A DNA stretch of 21,159 nucleotides from JAHJGG01 sp041658785 (GTDB taxonomy: Bacteria > Patescibacteriota > Patescibacteriia > Magasanikbacterales > UBA922): positions 1-21,159 of the forward strand of contig JBAZZL010000019.1 of assembly GCA_041658785.1 (NCBI GenBank), written 5' to 3'. The position numbers and the translations under genes were made by a program. The notes under the pieces are model-generated. The model saw nothing but the letters and a program-made list of their open reading frames with translations. It searched no databases and was not told where the DNA came from. Each line of letters begins with the position of its first letter. Position 1 is the first letter of the stretch. Of this stretch, positions 14,544-21,159 are shown piece after piece.

Positions 14544-14999
14544 TTAGGATTGGTTTTGATTTTGGGTTGGTTTCGCGGTCACGCGCATCCATCCGCCAAG
14601 CATCCTGCCGATCTTTCCAAAACGAGGAATAAGGTTGACAAACTGCCGCTCTTCTATCTGGTGGATTTCAATGCCGATGCGAACAAGGAGTTTGACTGTG
14701 TCAAATAGAGAAGATGCGGCGTTAATTTTTTCATATTTTTCTTTTGGCTCACGGAGCGTTGTGGCTGCGTGGCACGCGGTGATGCAGTCAAGTACGGTTT
14801 TTTCTATCGTTACGCCGAGCGTATAGCGCTCAAGCTTTTCAAAATCTCGTATGATATTGTGCAACGCGATATACAAGCGACCGAGCTCGTGGAGAAGTGG
14901 GAGAGGGGAAAGCGACGAGGCGCTGTTTTTTGACAGGGCTGGGGGGGGGGATTCAATGGATGAATTGTGGAGAGACGATATCAATGAAGATTGTGTCAT
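14544..14999 (-). CDS. avd: Avd-like accessory variability determinant (bAvd, four-helix bundle)
   Basis: Up to 151 residues. RYTLGVTIEKTVLDC, followed by helices and IGRMLGGWMR near the end, is the recognisable bAvd pattern. Avd forms a pentameric barrel that binds the DGR reverse transcriptase and template RNA and is needed for mutagenic homing. It lies on the strand opposite the reverse transcriptase, overlapping its 5' end if the ATG at 14999 is used. Typical Avd length and the homology start (PLLHELGRLY, about residue 34) suggest a later start; a CTG at 14936 would give 130 residues. A run of ten C lies between these candidates. The last codons are low-complexity (TQNQNQS). Confidence 0.85.
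   Translation of the reverse strand: MTQSSLISSLHNSSIESPPPALSKNSASSLSPLPLLHELGRLYIALHNIIRDFEKLERYTLGVTIEKTVLDCITACHAATTLREPKEKYEKINAASSLFDTVKLLVRIGIEIHQIEERQFVNLIPRFGKIGRMLGGWMRVTAKPTQNQNQS
14941..14950. repeat. G10 homopolymer tract
   Basis: Ten consecutive G, ending 5 bases before the probable reverse transcriptase ATG at 14956, where it could act as ribosome binding site. On the opposite strand it lies inside the 5' part of avd. Such tracts are prone to slippage. Confidence 0.95.
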
Positions 15000-16017
15000 A
15001 GAAAGAATGCCACGGTGGGCGGATATATGCGTGATAAAAAATCTCTATCGCGCGTGGAGAGATTTTAGCAAAGGCAAGAAAAAAAGGGAAGATGTGCTTG
15101 TGTTTGAGTCGCATCTTGAAGATGAGTTGTGGAGGTTGCACACCGATCTTGTTTCCGAAGAGTATAGGCATGGCGGATATGAAAAATTTTTTGTTCACGA
15201 CCCAAAACGCCGGATGATTCATAAGGCAACCGTACGCGACCGGGTGGTTCACCGCCTTCTTTACAACGCGCTCCTCACGGTCTTTCATCCACGCTGGCTT
15301 GATTGCTCATTTTCTTGCCGCCCGGGATTTGGCCAGCACCGTTCTCTTGAACGCGTTCGCAGGGGGCTCCGAGAGGCGACGCAGGATTGGTCACGGGAAT
15401 GCATTGCGCTGAAGTGTGATATACGAAAATTTTTTGATAGTGTTGATCATGGTATTCTAGAGCGGCTTTTGTTTTTACATCTCAAAGACGCGCCTCTCCG
15501 TCTGATGCTCTCGCGGGTGATAGACAGTTTTGAAACAAGCTCTGGGATAGGACTGCCCATTGGCAATCTCACCTCTCAACTATTTGCGAATGTGTATATG
15601 CACGAGCTGGACTGGCACGCAAAGCATGAATTAAAACTTCGGTGGTACTATCGGTATGCGGACGATATGCTCGTGCTCTGCCACAGTTTGGACGAGGTGA
15701 AACGCGTTTGTGAAAAGCTGGAAATTTTTTTGTCTCAAACGCTTCGCCTTTTTTTGCATCCGAAAAAGGTTGTTATCCGCAAAAGCACCTGGGGCGTGGA
15801 CTGGCTGGGGCACGTGATACTACCGGGTCACGAGGCGCTACGCCCGGCGACGCGCCGAAGAATGATGCGTCGGGTGAGAGATGCGCTCGGACAGTACGGC
15901 AGTGCGGAGACTGCTATCAAAAGCATTGCGAGTTATCACGGATTACTTGCGGGGACAGCGAGGAAAACGATAGATTGCGATCTGTTACAGGCGGTGGCGC
16001 TCTGGCGAGAGATGTGA
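14956..16017 (+). CDS. DGR-type reverse transcriptase
   Basis: 353 residues from the ATG at 14956. The frame is open upstream to 14851, but that part is antisense to avd and has no family similarity. Motifs: KCDIRKFFDSVDH with first catalytic Asp155; the DGR-characteristic LPIGNLTSQLFANVY (IGNLTSQ at 202-208); and YRYADD with YADD at 234-237. The enzyme copies the template RNA with adenine-specific errors, and the cDNA then replaces the VR. It lies between its target and the template repeat, all on the plus strand. There is no group II intron maturase or endonuclease domain, and the length fits DGR enzymes. Confidence 0.97.
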   Translation: MDELWRDDINEDCVIERMPRWADICVIKNLYRAWRDFSKGKKKREDVLVFESHLEDELWRLHTDLVSEEYRHGGYEKFFVHDPKRRMIHKATVRDRVVHRLLYNALLTVFHPRWLDCSFSCRPGFGQHRSLERVRRGLREATQDWSRECIALKCDIRKFFDSVDHGILERLLFLHLKDAPLRLMLSRVIDSFETSSGIGLPIGNLTSQLFANVYMHELDWHAKHELKLRWYYRYADDMLVLCHSLDEVKRVCEKLEIFLSQTLRLFLHPKKVVIRKSTWGVDWLGHVILPGHEALRPATRRRMMRRVRDALGQYGSAETAIKSIASYHGLLAGTARKTIDCDLLQAVALWREM

Positions 16018-16255
16018 TACGATAATATCGGTTTGGCTACAGAACGGCATGGCGGTTTTACTGCTCTGCCGCCGCCAACCCGCGTTTTTGCTCCGGCGAG
16101 ATGCGTCGGTTTCCCCGGCGCGGGCGCTTGGGCGAATATGTGTTTTTGAGATTGCGGTTTGCGTGGCGAAGAATGACAGGGACATGACACTGCGCTGATA
16201 AATAAAAAATGGTTGAGTCGTGTTCCGGTGATGCGTTTGGCCATGCAAACAGAAG
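16018..16255 (+). other. Intergenic leader of the template RNA
   Basis: No gene is supported here. It probably contains the start of the template RNA. A weak GGCGG/CCGCC hairpin is possible near 16052-16074. Just upstream of the TR the sequence still reads as a short peptide frame, but this is likely chance or a relic of the target gene. Confidence 0.4.
16146..16174 (+). promoter_or_regulatory. Possible template-RNA promoter
   Basis: TTGAGA (16146-16151), 17 bases, AAGAAT (16169-16174). It would start an RNA about 75 bases upstream of the TR. It is a weak match, and the TR may instead be transcribed from the reverse transcriptase promoter. Confidence 0.25.
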
Positions 16256-16386
16256 AGCGCGACGACGGCCATCGCTATGGTCTCATCGGCGGCAACACCG
16301 ACAACGGCGGCGCGGCGAACGTGAACAACAATCCTCGCGACAATGCCAATGACAACATCGCGGTTCGTCTCGTGCTCTCGCGCAAG
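16256..16386 (+). repeat. DGR template repeat (TR)
   Basis: 131 bases that serve as RNA template. 31 adenines are present; 12 differ in the VR. Asparagine codons AAC/AAT dominate (GGAANVNNNPRDNANDN in the target frame); changing A in AAY codons cannot create a stop. The TR is non-coding in context, downstream of the reverse transcriptase and upstream of the VWA gene. Confidence 0.96.
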
Positions 16387-16431
16387 CTATTTTTTTATAA
16401 AGAAATAGTTTCGTAATTCACAAATAATTTT

Positions 16432-18912
16432 ATGCCAGAGGGCGAAATAAGAGAGTCGGCAACAACGCGTGAAAGCGCGCCGAGTTACATCCTTCGCACC
16501 ACGGAACAGCTGACAGCATACCGAGAATGGAAGCAAAAGGTCCCGCGCGATATCCGCGCGCTTGTTGAAGGCGCGATGCAGGGATTGCCTCCCAAAATAG
16601 ACAAGAGCCATACCCCGCTGATAAGCGAATTTTTACATGGCTTTGGCGCGCTTCTGTCCGATTCGAGCCAAGACATTGACACGCTTATCGCCACACCTTC
16701 GGTGAGACGGTTTCTGGCGGATTTGTCGCGCGTCTCGCTTCCCGATGGCGCGATGGTCAATGTTTTTGCCGCGCTGGCGCATACTGGTATTGATTTTGCT
16801 GTCAAGACAAACTATGTAGAGGCCAAAGTGCTTCCGCGGTTGCAGTGGTGTATAGATGAAGACGCGCGTTCGCTTGAACATGCGCCTGCGCCTATCGGGG
16901 AAATGGCGCCGGCGCCGCCGCAGGAGAGTTATACTCCTCACCGCTCGCCTTTTGAAGAGAGCGAGGGAGAACCGGTTGCGCCTGAGGCGCTTGTTTATCC
17001 ATATTATGGCGGGTATTATCGCGGGACAGTATACGATGTCTTTGATACCGGCACGCTCAAATGGTCGCAGAGCCAAAGAGAGATGCTCCCGTATCCATTG
17101 TTAAAACTTGACGCAGAAAAAAAGCGCGTATACACATCGTCTATTGCCGGCGGGCAGTCGCGCCTGCTTGAACTGCCGTATGGCTGGGGTGTGGATATCG
17201 GCAACGTCCAGTGGTTGTCGGATACGCCACCCTCTGGCGTCTCTTTTGCCATAACAGAGAGAGGCGAGACCGTAATGCATGCCGAGGGTGACGGCACGCA
17301 TATCTTTACTCTCCAGATTGCCCCGGCAGAAGGGTTTCCGGCTCAAAAAATTCCCGAGAATGAACCGTCTCCGGTGGCCGACATTTTTCCGGATGATCTT
17401 ACAGTATACGCGCGAGAAGTGATGGCAAGCAGAATACCGCGCACTGCCAAAGCCAGCCGCATTGTCTCGCACATTCGTAATTATCTGGAATACGATAAAA
17501 GTCCCGAGTGGGAGGCCATATACAAGGCAGATCCCTCGGCGTACTTTTTAAAAATTTGGGAGCACAAAAAAGCGAAATGCGACGAGGCCAATACCTTAGC
17601 GGCTCGCGTCCTGCAATCCGTTGGGTTTCAGGCGTGTTTTATCAGCGGGCATAGCGTGTGCGAGAAGAATGATCGAGGAGAGGCAGTACTCCATGAGGGA
17701 AACGGCCATGCGTGGATAGAGGTGTTTGACCCGGATGATCACACCTGGGTCAAGATCGGCGCCTGGCCGCGCAAGGATGCCACGCCAAAGGGCGACCCGA
17801 ATGTGGATGAAGAGGAGCAAGATGAAGACCTGGGCGAGGGCGATTATGGCGAACAGGAGGCAGAACTTATGAGCGAGGAAGAGCTTGAAAAGAAGATGAA
17901 AGAGGCAAAGAAGCGCGAACAGGCAAGCGACCCGGTAGCCAACCAGTGCCGCGAGGCCGGGCTTGATCCGGACAATCCGGAGCATCGGAAAAAAGTTGAA
18001 CGAATTTTGGAAAAAATTAATTTGCTCAAGAATAAGTACGCCGACGTTCTCAAACAGGCGCGGAAATTGTGGGAGTCCGTGGTGCGCAAAAATTTGCGTG
18101 AACACCTAACCGAAAAAACACCCCTGCGTCTGTCCGAAGCGGATGAAATTGATGAGGATGAGTTGGTTCCAGGAATGCTCGCGGTTTCGGCAGGTGAAAC
18201 CGATCCGGAAATGGGCAAGCGCGAAGAGATAAAGAAAAAGAGAGAAATGCTTTTTGGCGGATACGAGGTCTATATTGCCGCTGATATGTCGGGCAGTATG
18301 AACGATACGATTGACGGAGTGAAGAAAAGCGAGGCCTTGCGCGACATGGTATTTTTGTGCGTGCAGTCATGTATGAGCGCGGCGCGTGAAGCGAGAATAA
18401 AAAATCGGTATATCAAATCGCCGATGCCGGTACGCGTATGCGTCGCGGCATTTGGCGCAGAAATAAAGATTGTCTTGCCTGCGACTGACGCGTGGGGGAT
18501 AAAAGAACAGATCGCTTTGTATGACGCCTTGGACAGCGGCGCGGGTGGAAGTACGCCGGATCATCAGGCGCTCGCGCTCATTGAAAGCGAGATAGCGCAA
18601 TCGGCCACGCGTGAACAAGCAGATATTAAAAAGAATCCGCGGCTGAAAAAAGGCGGATGGAAGATGCGGCGGTTTGTGTTGTCTGTCGCCGACGGCGGAT
18701 CGGACGATGCGACAGCCGTGGCGCTGGCGCGAGAGCGGCTGGAAGCGGCGGGAGTTGCCACGAATATGTTTTTGATTGGCCGCGAGGATGACGCCAATCT
18801 TCACACGCTCGCGCGCACAGCGTATGGATCATTTGAATTGGTGCCTCGCCCGTTTGAACTGGCCGAGAAAGGGCTGAAAAAAATCACCGAGCGGATACGA
18901 AGCGCGTATTAG
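16432..18912 (+). CDS. Transglutaminase-like and VWA domain protein, partner of the AAA+ ATPase
   Basis: 826 residues, no signal peptide. A helical N-terminal part (about 1-150) and a beta-rich region (about 185-330) are unassigned. A transglutaminase-like core follows: KCDEANTLAARVL with Cys383 and GNGHAWIEVF with His426. The usual third residue (the Asp of W-x-x-x-D-P) appears to be replaced in WVKIGAWP, so catalysis is uncertain. After an acidic linker (about 455-500) comes a C-terminal VWA domain with a complete MIDAS: D618-x-S620-x-S622, Thr708, Asp754. MoxR AAA+ and VWA proteins are classic partners (RavA-ViaA, CbbQ-CbbO), so this protein is probably the effector or adaptor of the diversified ATPase. 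The composition matches the ATPase gene. Confidence 0.9.
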   Translation: MPEGEIRESATTRESAPSYILRTTEQLTAYREWKQKVPRDIRALVEGAMQGLPPKIDKSHTPLISEFLHGFGALLSDSSQDIDTLIATPSVRRFLADLSRVSLPDGAMVNVFAALAHTGIDFAVKTNYVEAKVLPRLQWCIDEDARSLEHAPAPIGEMAPAPPQESYTPHRSPFEESEGEPVAPEALVYPYYGGYYRGTVYDVFDTGTLKWSQSQREMLPYPLLKLDAEKKRVYTSSIAGGQSRLLELPYGWGVDIGNVQWLSDTPPSGVSFAITERGETVMHAEGDGTHIFTLQIAPAEGFPAQKIPENEPSPVADIFPDDLTVYAREVMASRIPRTAKASRIVSHIRNYLEYDKSPEWEAIYKADPSAYFLKIWEHKKAKCDEANTLAARVLQSVGFQACFISGHSVCEKNDRGEAVLHEGNGHAWIEVFDPDDHTWVKIGAWPRKDATPKGDPNVDEEEQDEDLGEGDYGEQEAELMSEEELEKKMKEAKKREQASDPVANQCREAGLDPDNPEHRKKVERILEKINLLKNKYADVLKQARKLWESVVRKNLREHLTEKTPLRLSEADEIDEDELVPGMLAVSAGETDPEMGKREEIKKKREMLFGGYEVYIAADMSGSMNDTIDGVKKSEALRDMVFLCVQSCMSAAREARIKNRYIKSPMPVRVCVAAFGAEIKIVLPATDAWGIKEQIALYDALDSGAGGSTPDHQALALIESEIAQSATREQADIKKNPRLKKGGWKMRRFVLSVADGGSDDATAVALARERLEAAGVATNMFLIGREDDANLHTLARTAYGSFELVPRPFELAEKGLKKITERIRSAY

Positions 18913-18917
18913 AAATA

Positions 18918-18992
18918 ATTAAGTTCACGAAGCATTTCATAGCGGAAGGAAAATATTTGCCGGTGGATGTGGATGGTAATTTGGTGGAGTGA
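18918..18992 (+). pseudogene. Possible short gene-end remnant at the island's right edge
   Basis: Just after the VWA stop an open frame reads KHFIAEGKYLPVDVDGNLVE then TGA (18990-18992), which has the look of a protein C-terminus without a body. It has no start codon. It could be a relic cut by the rearrangement that built the island. Not recognised. Confidence 0.25.
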
Positions 18993-19045
18993 TAAAAAAT
19001 ATTATTCGGCGGCAGCCTCTTTATTTTTTTACTATCGTGTCACGT

Positions 19046-19555
19046 ATGAATAATTACGCAAGCTTAGAAAAGCGGAATGATACCGCGACTTATCTGCATC
19101 CAGACAGACAAGCAGTTTTAGTGGTCAATAATCATGTGATCGGTATGATAGGTGAAATTCATCCGGTTAATCAAAAAAATTTGGGATTGGAAATTCGCGC
19201 GGCAGCGGGGACGGTTAATTTGAATAAACTTTTGGAATTATTTACGCAAAAGAGCGGTTATAAACCGGGTTCCCCGTATCCGGCAGTTACGCGTGACATC
19301 GCGTTCACGGTTCTCCGCAACGTGGAGCATACCGCGGTCGTTGCCGCGATTAAAAAAGCGGATCCGTTAATTATTGAAGTGGAATTGTTTGACGTGTTTG
19401 AAGGAAAAAACATTCCGGCCGGAAAAAAGAGCATGGCGTATCATGTTGTTTATCAGGCGGGAGATCGGACGCTGGAAGCGGGCGAGGTTGATAAGGTGCA
19501 TTCTAAAGTGGAAAAATTATTGGAAAAAGAATTTAAAGCGAGTTTGAGAATATGA
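19046..19555 (+). pseudogene. Displaced pheT 3' end, copy 2 (PheT C-terminal domains only)
   Basis: An ATG at 19046 opens a 169-residue frame; from residue 7 on (19064) it is homologous to PheT residues about 702-864, covering the end of the core-like region and the whole FDX-ACB anticodon-binding domain. About 135 of 163 residues match, so the frame has stayed intact despite many base changes. Its stop overlaps the ppc start as ATGA, which is surely the ancestral pheT-ppc junction. It is therefore read as the original pheT end, separated from its gene by the island. A free FDX-ACB domain protein remains possible. Confidence 0.85.
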
Positions 19556-21012
19556 TCCAAGTCCCCAAATGCATGTCCACCCAGCATCCTGACAATGTCC
19601 ATCAGCCGTTTTTTGTTGAAAACAGTTTAATCGGCGGAGAGGACGAAATTCAGGAGGCGTTTTACGCTTTTTCCCATCTTGGCTGTGATGAACAGATGTG
19701 GGATTTTGAAGGGAAAGAAGTGGATAATTTTGTGGTCAAAAAACTGCTCACCAAAAATGAGCCGTTTTTTAGGCAAAAAAAACTGGGCCGCGACGTATTT
19801 CTAACTTACCGTGTGCCTAATCCGGACGTGGAGAGGGGCGAGGCCAAAATTCTTTTAGAAACACTGGAAAATATCCCGCGTTCGTATGACGCGGCAAGGC
19901 TGTTTTATGGCGAAGATATTACGCCGATTTTTGAGGTAATTCTTCCCATGGCCACGAACGCCAAAGCGATCAATCGGATTTATCATTATTATAAAGATTT
20001 TGTCGCCGGCAAGCAGGACAAAAAGTTAAGCGATGATGGCATGACAATTGGCGAGTGGATTGGCGATTTTAAGCCACAAGCGGTCAATGTAATTCCTTTG
20101 TTTGAAGACAAGACACATATGCTCGCCGGAGCCGCTATTTTGAAAGAATATTTGAGCGATAAAAAAGTGGAATATCAACGAGTGTTTTTGGCCCGTTCCG
20201 ATCCAGCGGTCAATTACGGCCACTTAGGCGCGGTGCTTTTGGTAAAAATAGCCGCCCAGAGGCTTTATAAATTAAAAGAAGAGCTGGGTATACCGATTTA
20301 TCCGATTTTAGGCGCTGGCTCTGCTCCTTTTCGCGGCAATTTGCGGCCGCAAAATGTGGATAATATTATCAAAGGTTATCCCAGCATCCATACTTTTACC
20401 ATTCAATCATCATTTAAATTTGATAATCCGCCAGAAATGGTGCAATCAGCGATAAAGAAGCTTAGAGAAAGCAGAGATCTGACTCCGGTGCCGGTAGATG
20501 AAGAGCGCGCGCTTACTCTGTTAGAAAAGTATTCGGCCGAATATATCAGGCAGGTGAAAAAACTTGCCCCAGTGATTAATGAGATGGCCGCGCAGGTGCC
20601 AAAGAGAAGGAAACGCAAACTGCATATCGGTTTATTTGGCTATTCGCGCAGTATGGACGAAGTAACACTGCCGAGGGCGATAACATTCACCGCGGCCATG
20701 TATTCTTTGGGCGCGCCGCCGGAGCTTTTGGGTTTGAACGCTTTATCAGACGATGATATTTCTTTTGTTAAAAGCATTTATCCTAGCGTAGAAAAAGATT
20801 TGAGCGACGCTTATATGTTTGCCAATCCTGAATCGCCATTTTTGCCGCCGGAAGTTTTGTCAGCCGTGAAAAGAATTTTGCCTGATGCCGCGGTGGAGAG
20901 CGGGCATCGGTGTTTAACTGATGAAATTATTTCATCCATTAAAGCGATGGATCGCCGCGATTTGAGCAACGCTGTTGCGCAAGCGGCGGATTTGAGAGGG
21001 TTTTTGGGATAG
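19552..21012 (+). CDS. ppcA: Phosphoenolpyruvate carboxylase, archaeal type
   Basis: It carboxylates PEP to oxaloacetate, feeding C4 acid and amino-acid synthesis. 486 residues, the size of the archaeal-type enzyme and about half that of the bacterial type. CMSTQHPDN at residues 7-15 is the N-terminal signature, and GAGSAPFRGNL at 254-264 holds active-site residues. LARSDPAVNYGH and LFGYSRSMD are also family-like. This form occurs in archaea, some clostridia and some CPR bacteria. The start overlaps the pheT-remnant stop by four bases (ATGA), implying translational coupling inherited from the former pheT-ppc order. Confidence 0.96.
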   Translation: MIQVPKCMSTQHPDNVHQPFFVENSLIGGEDEIQEAFYAFSHLGCDEQMWDFEGKEVDNFVVKKLLTKNEPFFRQKKLGRDVFLTYRVPNPDVERGEAKILLETLENIPRSYDAARLFYGEDITPIFEVILPMATNAKAINRIYHYYKDFVAGKQDKKLSDDGMTIGEWIGDFKPQAVNVIPLFEDKTHMLAGAAILKEYLSDKKVEYQRVFLARSDPAVNYGHLGAVLLVKIAAQRLYKLKEELGIPIYPILGAGSAPFRGNLRPQNVDNIIKGYPSIHTFTIQSSFKFDNPPEMVQSAIKKLRESRDLTPVPVDEERALTLLEKYSAEYIRQVKKLAPVINEMAAQVPKRRKRKLHIGLFGYSRSMDEVTLPRAITFTAAMYSLGAPPELLGLNALSDDDISFVKSIYPSVEKDLSDAYMFANPESPFLPPEVLSAVKRILPDAAVESGHRCLTDEIISSIKAMDRRDLSNAVAQAADLRGFLG

Positions 21013-21029
21013 AATTGCAGGTAAAGAAA

Positions 21030-21092
21030 ATGGTTAAAAACGAAGAAATTGAGAGTTTGGCTCCAGAATCTAACGCCACACTTGTACAATAG
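21030..21092 (+). CDS. Possible 20-codon ORF after ppc
   Basis: ATG at 21030 to TAG at 21090-21092, 20 residues, acidic start (MVKNEEIESLAPES). It has no Shine-Dalgarno and is too short to judge. It could be the truncated start of a gene destroyed by the following hairpin element. Confidence 0.15.
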   Translation: MVKNEEIESLAPESNATLVQ

Positions 21093-21099
21093 GTGGAGT

Positions 21100-21135
21100 G
21101 TCAAATTGATCCGCCAATCGGCGGAGAAATTTGAC
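21100..21135. repeat. 36-base hairpin, possible element end or terminator
   Basis: GTCAAATT pairs with AATTTGAC and TCCGCC with GGCGGA, separated by a symmetric GA/GA internal loop and closed by loop AATC. Only a short T4 follows after three C, so it is a weak intrinsic terminator for ppc. Confidence 0.7.
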
Positions 21136-21138
21136 CCT

Positions 21139-21159
21139 TTTGCTGATTTGCCAGCCGAA
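21139..21159. repeat. Terminal direct repeat, copy 2
   Basis: Identical to bases 1-21. See the entry for copy 1. Confidence 0.9.

Noticed and set aside
14505..14600. Cruciform hairpin after the VR, as in the Bordetella phage DGR
   Set aside because: Only low-complexity GGATTGG-type repeats are seen; no convincing inverted repeat could be paired by eye.
14851..14955. Upstream extension of the reverse transcriptase to the ATG at 14851
   Set aside because: It is antisense to the conserved part of avd, shows no family similarity, and the ATG at 14956 has a G-rich site at suitable spacing.
16213..16416. Small ORF across the template repeat
   Set aside because: It reads in the frame of the target's C-terminus because the TR is a copy of it; no ribosome site and no body, so it is treated as template RNA, not a gene.
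18550..18912. A second variable repeat at the end of the VWA protein
   Set aside because: The 3' end of this gene shows no similarity to the template repeat.
1..21159. Small plasmid or phage genome, suggested by the terminal 21-base identity
   Set aside because: The content is chromosomal housekeeping (pheS, pheT, ppc, rseP, htpX) with no replication, capsid or partition gene; the identity is more likely an assembly or repeat effect.

Overview
The window looks like chromosomal DNA from a Candidate Phyla Radiation (Patescibacteria) bacterium, probably of the Parcubacteria group. This rests on gene content only: a DUF5674 protein, an archaeal-type PEP carboxylase, DUF6922/AbiEii pairs, a lemA-htpX operon, weak or absent Shine-Dalgarno sites and tight packing. 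No rRNA or tRNA gene was seen. The first and last 21 bases are identical, so the sequence is either a circularised assembly or bounded by a repeat.

Layout. 1-255: a broken gene end with an in-frame TAG. 280-2202, minus strand: two tandem antitoxin/nucleotidyltransferase (AbiEii-like) pairs, separated by near-identical hairpin-terminator plus promoter modules. 2206-3725, minus strand: lemA-htpX. 3726-3887: a divergent control region with seven AATT tracts spaced exactly 10 bp apart. 3888-5105: rseP (site-2 protease), followed by a two-gene cargo (DUF5674 protein plus an unknown) and then a second, diverged copy of the last 96 bp of rseP. 5935-7162: two unknown proteins. 7234-11416: pheS and pheT, with a GxxExxY gene between them flanked by inverted repeats. 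11417-19045: an accessory island. 19046-19555: a second copy of the pheT 3' end, overlapping by ATGA the archaeal-type PEP carboxylase gene (19552-21012).

The main discovery is the island. It carries a complete diversity-generating retroelement (DGR): reverse transcriptase, inverted avd, a template repeat (TR, 16256-16386) and a variable repeat (VR, 14374-14504). The VR is the extreme C-terminus of a 991-residue MoxR-like AAA+ ATPase. Over 131 aligned bases the repeats differ at 12 positions, and every one is an adenine in the TR. Downstream lies an 826-residue protein with a transglutaminase-like domain and a complete VWA MIDAS. AAA+ MoxR and VWA proteins commonly act as pairs, so the inferred system is a cytoplasmic ATP-driven remodelling or defence machine whose recognition tip is rewritten by reverse transcription.

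A second theme is how cargo enters. At both rseP and pheT, accessory genes lie directly behind a full-length conserved gene and are followed by a diverged copy of that gene's 3' end, as if incoming DNA restored the gene while displacing the old end. A third theme is short-period repeats: 7-8 bp units and known-looking palindromes inserted in frame in pheT and rseP, and similar repeats flanking the GxxExxY gene.
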